Source: Lachnospiraceae bacterium
GTDB lineage: Bacteria; Bacillota; Clostridia; Lachnospirales; Lachnospiraceae
Assembly (NCBI GenBank): GCA_017509985.1
Contig: JAFWOE010000031.1
Location: 40,011-104,010, forward strand
Reading direction: 5' to 3'
DNA length: 64,000 nt
Of the stretch, positions 17,257 to 25,610 are shown in pieces. Position 1 is the stretch's first letter, and each line of letters starts with the position of its first letter. The position numbers were made by a program, and so were the translations under genes. The notes beneath the pieces are model-generated. The model was not told the DNA's origin and did no database searches. It worked only from the letters and a program-made list of their open reading frames with translations.

Positions 17257-18328
17257 AAGTATCGCTGCACCCCCTTATCTCCGCGTTCTTCAGACGACCG
17301 TTTATCTTAAAATACTTGCCTTTTCTGCCGCAGGGGCAATCATCTATCCCAACTACTGATCCTTCGTCCTCCGTAAGCAGGCTATGACCGGGATAAGACT
17401 CGGGTATTGTACTCACAACCTGAATGATACCGGTTTCTCCTGTGTCCGCTTCCGAAAAATCGAGCGGCCTGCGAATGATCACATCGGAAAAGTTGCTTGC
17501 ATGAAGATGCCCGCATTCGCACTCCATATAGATACAGCCTGTCTGCTCGACCATACCGTAATAATCATGAATATCTTTCAGGCCACAGATTTCTTCCATG
17601 CTTTTGTGGAACTCATCATGGCTTACAGCTTCCGAAATCAGTTTTTTCCACCCGCCTCCATGGATAAGAATGCCGTTGGACAGATCAAAAGCAATTCCTT
17701 CTTCCTTCAGCCTTTTCAATTCTTTATAAAAGTGCTGCCAGACCATGAAAGTAAAGCCAAAGAGAAGTATTCTTTCTCCCTTGTGCTGTTCCAGAAAATC
17801 CGAAACACCGCTGACATCAAGTTTCATATCGTCATCAAGAGCATAGATCTTTTTGGAACCGAAAATGGAAAAGCCCAGTATGCCAGCTCCCCGAGCCGAA
17901 AACATAGCTCTGTTCTTAACTACACTGGGACAGTCTATGATAATCATTGGCATACGGCCGGATCCGGTAAACTCCGACACGATCTTTACCATGGTTTTCT
18001 GCTGGTTTGCGGAAGTAGAACGGTCAAGGTATATCTTGCTTACCGCCTGCCCTGATGTTCCTGATGAAGTCATGGTTTTTACAATCTCTTCCTTCGTTAC
18101 CGACTTCAGATCCATCTCTTTAAAAAGACGGACCGGAAGAAAAGGAAGCTCTTTATAGCTTTTCACACCATCCGGATCAAAGCCGACCGCATCAAGCATA
18201 TTTGCGTATTCAGGACAGTTTTTCCGGTGAAGCCGCGTCAGTTCCAGCAGCCGCTCCGTAAGCAGTTTCCCTTTTTCTTCTTCATCAAGTGAATAGGGCG
18301 GTATGCTCAGTATTTCATCAAAAGTCAT
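17240..18328 (-). CDS. LuxE-like acyl-protein synthetase
   Basis: Activates a carboxylic acid with ATP as acyl-AMP and holds it on a cysteine for transfer to LuxC. The 362 residues carry the phosphate-binding TSSGTSGQ (near 94), YGMVEQTG (near 264) and the end segment INGRLKNAEIRGCSDTYAA. Cys354, eight residues from the C-terminus, corresponds in place to the acylated cysteine close to the end of known LuxE proteins. A Cys-rich patch (ECECGH and CPCGRKG) may bind a metal. The gene follows the thioesterase by 54 bases and overlaps luxC. The acid used is unknown and need not be a long-chain fatty acid. Confidence 0.85.
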   Translation of the reverse strand: MTFDEILSIPPYSLDEEEKGKLLTERLLELTRLHRKNCPEYANMLDAVGFDPDGVKSYKELPFLPVRLFKEMDLKSVTKEEIVKTMTSSGTSGQAVSKIYLDRSTSANQQKTMVKIVSEFTGSGRMPMIIIDCPSVVKNRAMFSARGAGILGFSIFGSKKIYALDDDMKLDVSGVSDFLEQHKGERILLFGFTFMVWQHFYKELKRLKEEGIAFDLSNGILIHGGGWKKLISEAVSHDEFHKSMEEICGLKDIHDYYGMVEQTGCIYMECECGHLHASNFSDVIIRRPLDFSEADTGETGIIQVVSTIPESYPGHSLLTEDEGSVVGIDDCPCGRKGKYFKINGRLKNAEIRGCSDTYAAKF

Positions 18329-18382
18329 TTCAATACCTCAAATTCTGTTGAACGGGCATTCATTAAAGCCCTTCTCTTTCTT

Positions 18383-19090
18383 TTAAAAAGAGCTAAGAGA
18401 TTCATTCATGAAACCGGCCATTTCTGCATAATGCTGATTGATAAAAAAATGGTTCTCTCCCATCTCATGAAAATCAAACCTTCCGTCAATCAGTTCGCTC
18501 CATTTTTGAACATCTTTCAATGCGGTATCATTCTCACAGTAAAAAAATGTTGCATCCGTTTTTATCTTCTCCCCGCCGCCTGCAAACTTATACTCAAAGA
18601 ATAACCGGTAGTCGGAAAGCATCGGTTTGATATAGATATCCCAGAAACGTTCATTCTTAAGCAGCCTTTCGTCCAGTCCTCCCAGCCGTTTGGCCCTTTC
18701 AAAGATCTGTTCATCTGTTGGATCCTTAAGCTTCCTGAGTTCCAGCGATCTGTCCTTTGGCGATACCTCTGCCGCAATGAACAGGTGGATCAGCCCATCA
18801 TCAAGTACATGCCGTGATATCAACTCATAGGCCAGTATGCTTCCCATACTGTATCCCATTACCGCGCAGGGGACTCCTCTTTCCCGCCGTAGTCTGCAAT
18901 AAGATGCGGCATCCTCCCTTAACGCCTCAAAACTTTCGGCAAGCGGTTCTTTTGCCCTGGTTCCCCGCCCGGCATATTCGACAGTTATGACTTCGATATC
19001 TTTGCTGACCCTGTCCGTAAGCTTTTTAAACGATGCTATACTCCCGCCGGCATAAGGGAATATAAACAACTGCATGCGTTTATCACTCAT
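18383..19090 (-). CDS. Type II thioesterase (GrsT/TEII family)
   Basis: Alpha/beta hydrolase of 235 residues that releases acyl groups from a carrier protein. It begins with LFIFPYAGGS, the family signature, and has the catalytic set Ser81 in GYSMG, Asp188 in CENDTAL and His214 in GENHFF. The start overlaps the acyl-AMP ligase gene by 8 bases. Such enzymes edit carrier proteins in nonribosomal peptide and polyketide synthesis. Here, between an ACP/ligase pair and LuxE/LuxC, it may do the job LuxD does in luminous bacteria: freeing the acid that LuxE re-activates. Confidence 0.85.
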   Translation of the reverse strand: MSDKRMQLFIFPYAGGSIASFKKLTDRVSKDIEVITVEYAGRGTRAKEPLAESFEALREDAASYCRLRRERGVPCAVMGYSMGSILAYELISRHVLDDGLIHLFIAAEVSPKDRSLELRKLKDPTDEQIFERAKRLGGLDERLLKNERFWDIYIKPMLSDYRLFFEYKFAGGGEKIKTDATFFYCENDTALKDVQKWSELIDGRFDFHEMGENHFFINQHYAEMAGFMNESLSSF

Positions 19091-20498
19091 AGTATTTCTT
19101 TAATTCATTATAGAGTGTCTTTCCGGACTCGTTCTTGGGAATCTCCTCAATAGTGATAACCTTAAACGCGGATGGATTCAGCTTGGTTTTCCCGACCACA
19201 AATTCTTTAACGGGTTCAGCTTTGTTTTCTTCCGTTATAAATATAAACATATGATCATCTACACCGGAACTGGCTGCTTCGATTTCGAATTCACCTTTAA
19301 TCAGGCGGTCGATCTCATCGAGATTCACACGGTTTCCGTATATTTTCAGAAAACGTTTTTTACGTCCGACGATATAGTAGAAGCCGTCATCATCAAACTG
19401 GGCCATATCTCCGGTTTCGAGTTTGCCGTGTCTTTCGTCACCCTTTGCCAGATCCTCACCACATTCTGCGTATCCAAGAGTGACATTTTTTCCTTCATAT
19501 ACAAGTTCACCCGTACTGAATGGTTCTGTTATTTCCTTACCTTCCGCATCGATCAGAGTAAACTTTCCCCTTGGGATCGGAATTCCCATGGATCCTTTTT
19601 TCTCAACTGCCTTCTCCGGCGGTAAATACCCCATACGGCTTGTCGCTTCGGCCGCTCCGTACATCACAACAAAATTCCTGCCCTGATCATGGGCGTAAGC
19701 AGCAAATTTTTCATGAAGCTCCGGCGTGATCTTACCGCCAGCCTGCGTCATTGTTCGCAGGCTTGGAAGCTCCATACGATAAAAGCGAAGCTTATCCAGC
19801 ATTTCATAAGTATAGGGTACTCCTCCGAAAGAAGTGGCTTTCTGGTCTTTAAAGAAATTCCAGAATTCCTTCTGCATCAGCCCTTTTTCCGTCAGCAGCA
19901 AAGTTGCTCCGACTAGGAAATGAGAATTAATGATAGACAGGCCATACACATAGTTCATCGGCAGAGTTGTAATCGGCCTCTCTGTATCATCAAGCTTCAG
20001 ATATTCCGCAATGGTCTGGGCATTGTCCAGAACATTTAAATAAGACTGGCGAACCAGTTTCGGAGACCCCGTTGAACCGGAAGTCGTGATCAGCAGACCA
20101 AGCTCGTCAAAAAGCGGATACTGTTTTTTATATTCTGTCTTCAGCAGACAGTAATCCCGGGCTTCATATACCGAAAGCATCCCTTCGAACTTATCTTTCA
20201 TATCTGCAGGTACCCACAGATATTCCGGACAATAGGTTTTTAACAAATTATCAAGAAGTGCTTCTTCCTGATGACTGTTTATCATTACAGGAACAATGCC
20301 ATTGTTGATAAATGCGGTATAGCCAACCAATGACCCGATCTCATTCCTGCATAAGGAAAACACCAGGCAGCGGTGTCCGATAACATCAGCGAGCGCATGA
20401 GCCTCGGAATCCAGATCGGCGTATGTCAATTGACGGCCATATTCATCTATAACGGCCATTTTGCTGCCATGTTCCGATAAATCCCAAATTCTGTTCAT
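19083..20498 (-). CDS. Acyl-AMP ligase (ANL superfamily), probably loads the adjacent carrier protein
   Basis: ATP-dependent carboxylic acid activating enzyme of 471 residues. The P-loop-like TTSGSTGSPK is at 138-147, YGAAEAT at 280-286, LETGDMA follows, then the hinge and C-terminal subdomain GRKKRFLKIYGNRVNLDEID, with the catalytic lysine K460 in NESGKTLY. It is shorter than most acyl-CoA ligases and shares one base of overlap with the acyl carrier protein gene, which favours loading of that carrier rather than CoA. The binding pocket cannot be read well enough to name the acid. Confidence 0.85.
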   Translation of the reverse strand: MNRIWDLSEHGSKMAVIDEYGRQLTYADLDSEAHALADVIGHRCLVFSLCRNEIGSLVGYTAFINNGIVPVMINSHQEEALLDNLLKTYCPEYLWVPADMKDKFEGMLSVYEARDYCLLKTEYKKQYPLFDELGLLITTSGSTGSPKLVRQSYLNVLDNAQTIAEYLKLDDTERPITTLPMNYVYGLSIINSHFLVGATLLLTEKGLMQKEFWNFFKDQKATSFGGVPYTYEMLDKLRFYRMELPSLRTMTQAGGKITPELHEKFAAYAHDQGRNFVVMYGAAEATSRMGYLPPEKAVEKKGSMGIPIPRGKFTLIDAEGKEITEPFSTGELVYEGKNVTLGYAECGEDLAKGDERHGKLETGDMAQFDDDGFYYIVGRKKRFLKIYGNRVNLDEIDRLIKGEFEIEAASSGVDDHMFIFITEENKAEPVKEFVVGKTKLNPSAFKVITIEEIPKNESGKTLYNELKKYYE

Positions 20499-20740
20499 TA
20501 GAATTCAACCCCGTATTCTGATTTTGACAAGATCTCCTTGCCTTTCTCGTAAGAACTGAAATCGATTATGTCATCTGTATCCATCATGATGTCGAATGCC
20601 TCTTCCAAAGCTGCTATAAGCCCCATGTGGCCGACGGAATCCCAGGCTTCGATATCCTGATATTTAAGGCCTGCCAGTTTATCTTCTGTTATTTCAAATG
20701 TTTCGATAAATGCATTATTATACTTTTCTAAATTAGCCAT
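20498..20740 (-). CDS. Stand-alone acyl carrier protein
   Basis: An 80-residue four-helix carrier with the 4'-phosphopantetheine site Ser35 in WDSVGHMGL, acidic throughout, ending in YGVEF. Its stop overlaps the ligase start, so the two should be made in step. A stand-alone ACP with a dedicated ligase, reductase and thioesterase inside a glycan operon points to a private acyl supply separate from fatty-acid synthesis. The phosphopantetheinyl transferase that would activate it is not in the window. Confidence 0.9.
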   Translation of the reverse strand: MANLEKYNNAFIETFEITEDKLAGLKYQDIEAWDSVGHMGLIAALEEAFDIMMDTDDIIDFSSYEKGKEILSKSEYGVEF

Positions 20741-20760
20741 CTTTTTTCCTTTCCTTTTGA

Positions 20761-21507
20761 TTAAACTGTTGCTTCACCATCTATGCCTATGATCTCTCCT
20801 GTTACATAGCCGGACAGATCCGATGCCAGGAAGACCAGAACATTTGCGACATCGATCGGCTCGCCCAGACGGCCCATCTTCACATTCTTCAGATTTTCCT
20901 GTATTTTGTTTTCCCCGATCGCCTGCAGCAATCCTGTATTGATAAGTCCGGGAGCAACCGCGTTGACCCGGATCCCGTTCGGCGCCAGTTCTTTTGCGGC
21001 AGCTTTCGTAAGAGCGGCCACAGCCCCCTTTGACGCAGAGTAGACCAGCTGACCTGCAGCACCTTCAAGGCCGACAATACTGGATATGTTGATGATGCTT
21101 CCGGACCTCTGGCGGCTCATGAGCTTATTGGCCAGCTGGATCATGTTTATAACCGCGAAAACATTGATATCAAATACATCGTGCAGCAGTTTCTGTCCGA
21201 TCATTCCGATCACGTTGTCTCTCATTATTCCTGCGTTATTCACAAGAACATCTAATCTCCCGTGACCTTTTTTTACGGACATTATGGCTGCTTTTGCCGC
21301 GCTCTCCTCCGTAACATCGAAGTACAGAGGCGTGACGTCCGTATGGTATTTTTCCTTCAGTTCCCCGATCAGCGGGTCAAGGCTTCCTTCGAGATAATCC
21401 GTTACATAAAGGATCGCTCCTTCTTCGGCAAAGCGCCTGGCAGTCTCCCTGCCTATCCCGCGGCCGGCTCCTGTAATCAGACAAACTTTAGAATCTAATA
21501 AACCCAT
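20761..21507 (-). CDS. FabG-like short-chain dehydrogenase/reductase
   Basis: Classical SDR of 248 residues with TGAGRGIG (cofactor loop), NNAG, Ser in NISSIVG and YSASK as the catalytic set, closest in look to 3-oxoacyl-ACP reductases. The ATG at 21507 is preferred to an upstream TTG because a GGAG lies 7 bases before it. Placed just before the ACP gene, it probably reduces an ACP-bound keto group or makes a hydroxy acid that enters the acyl module. A sugar-oxidising role is also possible. Fourteen bases separate it from the acyltransferase gene. Confidence 0.85.
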   Translation of the reverse strand: MGLLDSKVCLITGAGRGIGRETARRFAEEGAILYVTDYLEGSLDPLIGELKEKYHTDVTPLYFDVTEESAAKAAIMSVKKGHGRLDVLVNNAGIMRDNVIGMIGQKLLHDVFDINVFAVINMIQLANKLMSRQRSGSIINISSIVGLEGAAGQLVYSASKGAVAALTKAAAKELAPNGIRVNAVAPGLINTGLLQAIGENKIQENLKNVKMGRLGEPIDVANVLVFLASDLSGYVTGEIIGIDGEATV

Positions 21508-21520
21508 AATCAAACTCCAT

Positions 21521-22207
21521 TTAACTTCTGTGTGACAGCCGGTAAGCCATATACATTAAATCGGTGCTCTTCTTATTCTCCAGAACAGAGCTTCTTGGAG
21601 GAACCACCACTTCATAGTCTTTCAGATTTCTCTTAACATAAGCACAGGCACCTACCAGCACATAATCGCCAACAACAATTCCGTCATTGAGCAGACATTG
21701 TTTTCCGAAATATCCGTTATTGCCGACTTTCACATATCCGGCCATATCGGCACTTCCCGAAAACGTATTAAAGTCCCCTATTTCACAATCATGGGAAACC
21801 AGAACATGGTCCCAGAAAAGATTTCCCTTTCCGATCTTCGCAAATGGATAAAACAGACAATCCTCAAGGATTATCGTTCCTTCCCCCATCTCAAGATTGT
21901 GAATCTTGCTGCTTGAATGAATAAAACTGGCAACGTTAAATCCCTTATTATTGCACTCCTCAAATATGCGTTTCCTGGTATCATTCATATGGACGTTCCC
22001 GATTCCGAGTAATATCTCATATTCTTCAGCAGAATACTTTTTTTCAATGTCTTCGAAAGGGACAACCGGAAGGCCTTCAAAAAAAACATCCCGGATATCG
22101 GAGGCATTTACGGTAAAGCAGCGGACCTCTCTGTCGTCATCTTCATCAATATAGTATTTTAACAGTCTGGCAAAATCACCATTTCCGAAAATAATCAGCT
22201 GTTTCAT
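21521..22207 (-). CDS. PglD/NeuD-like left-handed beta-helix acyltransferase
   Basis: Predicted to acylate an amino or hydroxyl group of a nucleotide sugar. The 228 residues have an N-terminal Rossmann-like part (MKQLIIFGNGDFARLL), then hexapeptide repeats from about residue 95 (KIHNLEMGEGTIILEDCLF, IGKGNLFWDHVLVSHDCEIG, the probable catalytic His in SHDCEIG). PglD acetylates the 4-amino group of a UDP-diaminosugar in Campylobacter. With no PseH in the operon, this is the only intact enzyme here able to acylate the PseC product. Whether it uses acetyl-CoA or an acyl group from the adjacent ACP system is open. Confidence 0.78.
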   Translation of the reverse strand: MKQLIIFGNGDFARLLKYYIDEDDDREVRCFTVNASDIRDVFFEGLPVVPFEDIEKKYSAEEYEILLGIGNVHMNDTRKRIFEECNNKGFNVASFIHSSSKIHNLEMGEGTIILEDCLFYPFAKIGKGNLFWDHVLVSHDCEIGDFNTFSGSADMAGYVKVGNNGYFGKQCLLNDGIVVGDYVLVGACAYVKRNLKDYEVVVPPRSSVLENKKSTDLMYMAYRLSHRS

Positions 22208-22216
22208 GGAACCCCC

Positions 22217-22807
22217 TCAGTTTCTGTAAAGATTATCGCGCTTTAAAACCGTCTGCATCGTTTTTATCAGTATTTTCAGGTCCAGCAAGAACGAGACATT
22301 TTCCGCATAATAGACATCGCCCTTCATTTTCTGAGAAAACTCTGCCGAGTTTCTGTAATACGCCTGACTGTATCCTGTTATTCCCGGTCTTACACTCAGT
22401 TTTTTTCTGTCTTCATCACTGTAAACATCGAGCGCATCCGGAAGATCCGGGCGGGATCCGATCCAGCTCATATCCCCGATCAGCACGTTGAGTAACTGCG
22501 GCACTTCATCAATACTTGTCTTTCTTAATGTTTTCCCGATCCTCGTGACTCTGGGATCATTTTCCGAATTAAAAGTTGTTCCATCCTCGTTTCGGATATC
22601 CGGTGCATTTACCCGCATTGACCGGAACTTAAACATCTTAAAAATCTTCCCGTTAAGTCCGATTCTGTCCGCATTATAAAAAACAGGACCTCTGTCTGTA
22701 AACTTGATAAGCGGAGCCACGATAACGAGCAGTACCGCAAAAAAAGGAAGCAGCACAATAGAAAAAACAAGGTCCAATAATCTTTTAATATAGTTTCTGT
22801 AAATCAT
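22217..22807 (-). CDS. Initiating sugar-phosphate transferase (PglC/WcaJ C-terminal family)
   Basis: Transfers a sugar-1-phosphate from a UDP-sugar to undecaprenyl phosphate, starting the repeat unit. This small monotopic form (196 residues) has one N-terminal hydrophobic hairpin (about 10-33), then the family motifs FKFRSMRVNAPD, RVTRIGKTLRKTSIDEVPQL with the Asp-Glu catalytic pair, and SWIGSRPDLP and RPGITGYSQ. It lacks the large N-terminal membrane region of WbaP-type enzymes. The gene overlaps the preceding ATP-grasp gene by 23 bases. The sugar is not evident. A diamino-6-deoxy sugar is plausible because PglC-type enzymes often use those. Confidence 0.9.
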   Translation of the reverse strand: MIYRNYIKRLLDLVFSIVLLPFFAVLLVIVAPLIKFTDRGPVFYNADRIGLNGKIFKMFKFRSMRVNAPDIRNEDGTTFNSENDPRVTRIGKTLRKTSIDEVPQLLNVLIGDMSWIGSRPDLPDALDVYSDEDRKKLSVRPGITGYSQAYYRNSAEFSQKMKGDVYYAENVSFLLDLKILIKTMQTVLKRDNLYRN

Positions 22808-23999
22808 TTTCCAATTGTATCTCTATGAGAGACTTCCCCTTTTCACATGCTTCGACTGCTTCGGTCACGGAGTCCGCCTGAGCTATGACAAATCCGGCAC
22901 GGTCACCGCTGCTTCTTATCTCTCCAACCCGTTCTCCGACACCATGGACGATCGAAGCCTGAACGACTCCGGGTATCTTTTCGGCGTCTTCCGCTCCGCT
23001 TACCGCTTTTACAACACCTTTGCCTGTCTCCAGATATCGAATTGCCGATCCTTTTTTCCATTTCGGCTCAAGGTCCGGCTGTTCACCCAGGGCGATCTGG
23101 ATGCAGCACTTCACCATGTCGACACCCGTAGAAAGCGGAACAAGGTGTGTTGTAATGCAGTCTCCGCCTAACCGTGCGCCAAGCTCTACGATCTTCGGCC
23201 CTTCTTTTGTTACTTTGATCTCGGTGTGGGAAGGTCCGTTTTGAATCCCGATGGCTCTGTTTGCTGCAATGGATATCTCTGCAATCTTTCTTTTTATCTC
23301 CCCGCTGAGCTGACTCGGCTGACTGTGGCCCATTTCCACAAAATAAGGAGCTCCTGTGGTCAGTTTGTCCGTAATCTGTATAACCCGGACATCTCCGCCA
23401 ACTGCCATAGTTTCCACACTTACTTCAGGGCCTTCCATGAATTCTTCCACAACTATTTCTCCTCCCCTGGAGAATTGAGCCGTGTAATCAAAGGCCTTAT
23501 CGAGGTCTGCGCCCGGTTCCAGCAGACTGACTCCCCTGGACCCGGAATTATCGGCAGGTTTAAGAATACATTTAAAGCCGGCCGATCTCACATTGCTTAC
23601 GGCGGCCTTGTATTCATTTTTCCCTTTTACACGAAAATAAAGAGGCACGGGAACACCGCTCTCTTTCAGCGCATCTCTCATAAAAGCCTTGTTTGTCGCC
23701 TTCAGAGCAGTGTCCTCGCTGATTCCGATCAAACCCATCTCATGACATACAGCAGCGACCGACTGCATAGGCATATCCGTTGCAAGTGTCATGATTCCGT
23801 CTATGTGATGTTTCTTGGCAGATTCAACAATAGCAGGCGTATCGATTGTGCTGATAACTTCTTTTATAACTCCGGGAACTTTAAAGCCGACTGCCTCTGG
23901 ATTCATATCCACAGCGATCACTTCAAGTTCCATTTTTCTTGCTGTTTCTATTGCCGGAAGCTGTAATATACCGGCTCCCAGTATCATTATCTTTTTCAT
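22785..23999 (-). CDS. ATP-grasp ligase, paralogue of the one at 4363-5559
   Basis: Predicted ATP-dependent carboxylate-amine ligase, 404 residues, with the same plan as its paralogue near the other end of the operon: MILGAGILQLPAI at the start, KCILKPADNSGSRGV, VVEEFMEGPEVSVET, FVEMGHSQPSQLS and EIKVTKEGPKIVELGARLGG. The two may act on different substrates or in sequence. Being the second gene of the operon, it is likely to work in precursor synthesis rather than export. An activated amino acid or hydroxy acid joined to an amino sugar is an inference only. Confidence 0.78.
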   Translation of the reverse strand: MKKIMILGAGILQLPAIETARKMELEVIAVDMNPEAVGFKVPGVIKEVISTIDTPAIVESAKKHHIDGIMTLATDMPMQSVAAVCHEMGLIGISEDTALKATNKAFMRDALKESGVPVPLYFRVKGKNEYKAAVSNVRSAGFKCILKPADNSGSRGVSLLEPGADLDKAFDYTAQFSRGGEIVVEEFMEGPEVSVETMAVGGDVRVIQITDKLTTGAPYFVEMGHSQPSQLSGEIKRKIAEISIAANRAIGIQNGPSHTEIKVTKEGPKIVELGARLGGDCITTHLVPLSTGVDMVKCCIQIALGEQPDLEPKWKKGSAIRYLETGKGVVKAVSGAEDAEKIPGVVQASIVHGVGERVGEIRSSGDRAGFVIAQADSVTEAVEACEKGKSLIEIQLENDLQKLY

Positions 24000-24054
24000 A
24001 ACTGTCTTTCTCAGAGCAGGTCCATAGAAGCATTTTTTATTCAGCCGTCATTTA

Positions 24055-25542
24055 TTACTCTGTTACAATCAATCCGAGAACTACAACTCCGGCATCCTGG
24101 AATTCTCTTACAGTATTCCTTACCGTTTCATAATAGGATTTCCACTCTCTTTCCGCCAGTACAGCGAATCCTGTTTTTGATGCTTCTTCCACTGCCATAG
24201 CGCTGCGCGCAGTTGTTCCATCCGCACAGAGCTCCATGCCGGCCTTATTCAAAATCGCGTTCAGTTTTTCAATAATGGTCTTTTCCTTCTCGCTCATAAA
24301 ACTTCCGGAAACATAAATCTTTGATATTTCATGATCTGCGGCAAATCTTTCAATCTTAACTGCCGCTGCCTTCAGCCCGTCTTCTTCACTGAAATATCGA
24401 AGGTTTCTGTATCGTCTCCTCTCGATAGCAGCATCAATAAAGAACCGTTTTCTCTTGCGGTCATCCCGGATAAAAGAAAGGAAAGGTATCTGGGTCAGTT
24501 TTTCAATATCTTCCTCCGATTTTATCCGTGAAGATGTAACGTAATAGAGTACCAGAAGTATAATTCCCAGAATCAGGCCAACAGCAGCACCGAGAAGGAA
24601 ATTTCTTTTGCTGAAGCTGCGGATCGTTCGGGTTTCTGTGTTGATCAGTCCTTCCGGAGCAAACTGTTCCGCTTCGATCTTCTCGATACAGTCTTTATAA
24701 ACCAGGACATTTCCTGATGAAACAAAGCGCTTTCCGGCTTCCGAAAGGTTTTTTACGGCGTTGTTGAGATTTGTAACATAGCCGTTCAGTAAATCAATAT
24801 TTGCTTTCTGCTTTGCGAGAATATCGCTGCCAACCTCTTTTCTGTAATTTTCGCTGATCAATGAGAGCTTATTTACTGCAAGAGACGTGCTGATTCCTGA
24901 GCTCGCCCCATCCAGAACTCCTTGAATCTCCCTGATACGCTCCCGGCAGCTCTCTTCGGAAGAACCATAAACATAAAAGCTTAAAGCACTGGTGATTTCT
25001 GCCTGATCAAAAGTTTCATTTGCTCCCAGGGCTTCCGCCGCCGTTGAATATACAGATGATCCACCCCCCACAAGTTCACCGTACTTTTCTGTAATGGCTC
25101 TGATCGAAATATCATACGCCTTTATAACCGGCTGCAGCATATCCTGATCTTCCACTTTAAGCAAATAACTGATATATCCGCAGTACGTATTAAGCGGATC
25201 AAGCTGCATGATTTCAGCAGTACTGTTATACTCATACTGTGCATCATATAATTTTAAATAACTGTAATAAGCTGTCAGCGCCCTTATATCATCCAAAGGA
25301 AGAGCAGCCACCTCCTCCGGGATCTCCTTTCCTGAATCTCCAGATCGGATTGCCAACGTACTTTTTTCATTGTCATGTATGATCTCCCCGGTCTCAGAGT
25401 TAACAGTAATCTCTGTACCTTTCAGATAAGTAAAAGCACCCGAGAGGACTGCCCCGAGTATAATAAGAAGGATAAGCAGCTTCCATTTGCTCAATACATA
25501 CCAGAAAAGATCTCTTATTCTAATCTCTCTCTCCAGATTCAT
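24055..25542 (-). CDS. Wzz/CapA-like polysaccharide copolymerase with a degenerate kinase-like tail
   Basis: Chain-length regulator and first gene of the polysaccharide operon, 495 residues. It has an N-terminal membrane segment (about 19-40), a long outer region with helical stretches (about 45-310), a second segment (about 313-337), then some 155 cytoplasmic residues. That tail resembles a BY-kinase (ISKIYVSGSF, then GVVVLGLIV at the end), but where a Walker A of the type GEGKST is expected it reads SEKEKT, so ATP binding seems lost. An AGGAG lies 7 bases before the ATG. A separate CpsD-type kinase was not found in the window. Confidence 0.8.
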   Translation of the reverse strand: MNLEREIRIRDLFWYVLSKWKLLILLIILGAVLSGAFTYLKGTEITVNSETGEIIHDNEKSTLAIRSGDSGKEIPEEVAALPLDDIRALTAYYSYLKLYDAQYEYNSTAEIMQLDPLNTYCGYISYLLKVEDQDMLQPVIKAYDISIRAITEKYGELVGGGSSVYSTAAEALGANETFDQAEITSALSFYVYGSSEESCRERIREIQGVLDGASSGISTSLAVNKLSLISENYRKEVGSDILAKQKANIDLLNGYVTNLNNAVKNLSEAGKRFVSSGNVLVYKDCIEKIEAEQFAPEGLINTETRTIRSFSKRNFLLGAAVGLILGIILLVLYYVTSSRIKSEEDIEKLTQIPFLSFIRDDRKRKRFFIDAAIERRRYRNLRYFSEEDGLKAAAVKIERFAADHEISKIYVSGSFMSEKEKTIIEKLNAILNKAGMELCADGTTARSAMAVEEASKTGFAVLAEREWKSYYETVRNTVREFQDAGVVVLGLIVTE

Positions 25543-25572
25543 AAAACAACTCCTAAACGAATGATTTAAATC

Positions 25573-25599
25573 AAAAAAAGTGCAGATTGTGCTGTCTGC
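25573..25599 (-). promoter_or_regulatory. Possible attenuator hairpin in the polysaccharide operon leader
   Basis: In the roughly 60-base untranslated leader, GCAGA and TCTGC (25595-25599 and 25582-25586) can form a 5-bp stem with an 8-base loop. On the minus strand two bases then seven T follow (25573-25579). The stem is weak, so termination would be partial. Long capsule operons of Firmicutes are often controlled by processive antitermination. Confidence 0.35.
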
Positions 25600-25610
25600 T
25601 GAATTTATTT

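Noticed and set aside
16069..18328. Bioluminescence (lux) operon
   Set aside because: LuxC- and LuxE-like genes are present, but no luciferase subunits, no flavin reductase and no LuxD as such. The setting is a glycan operon.
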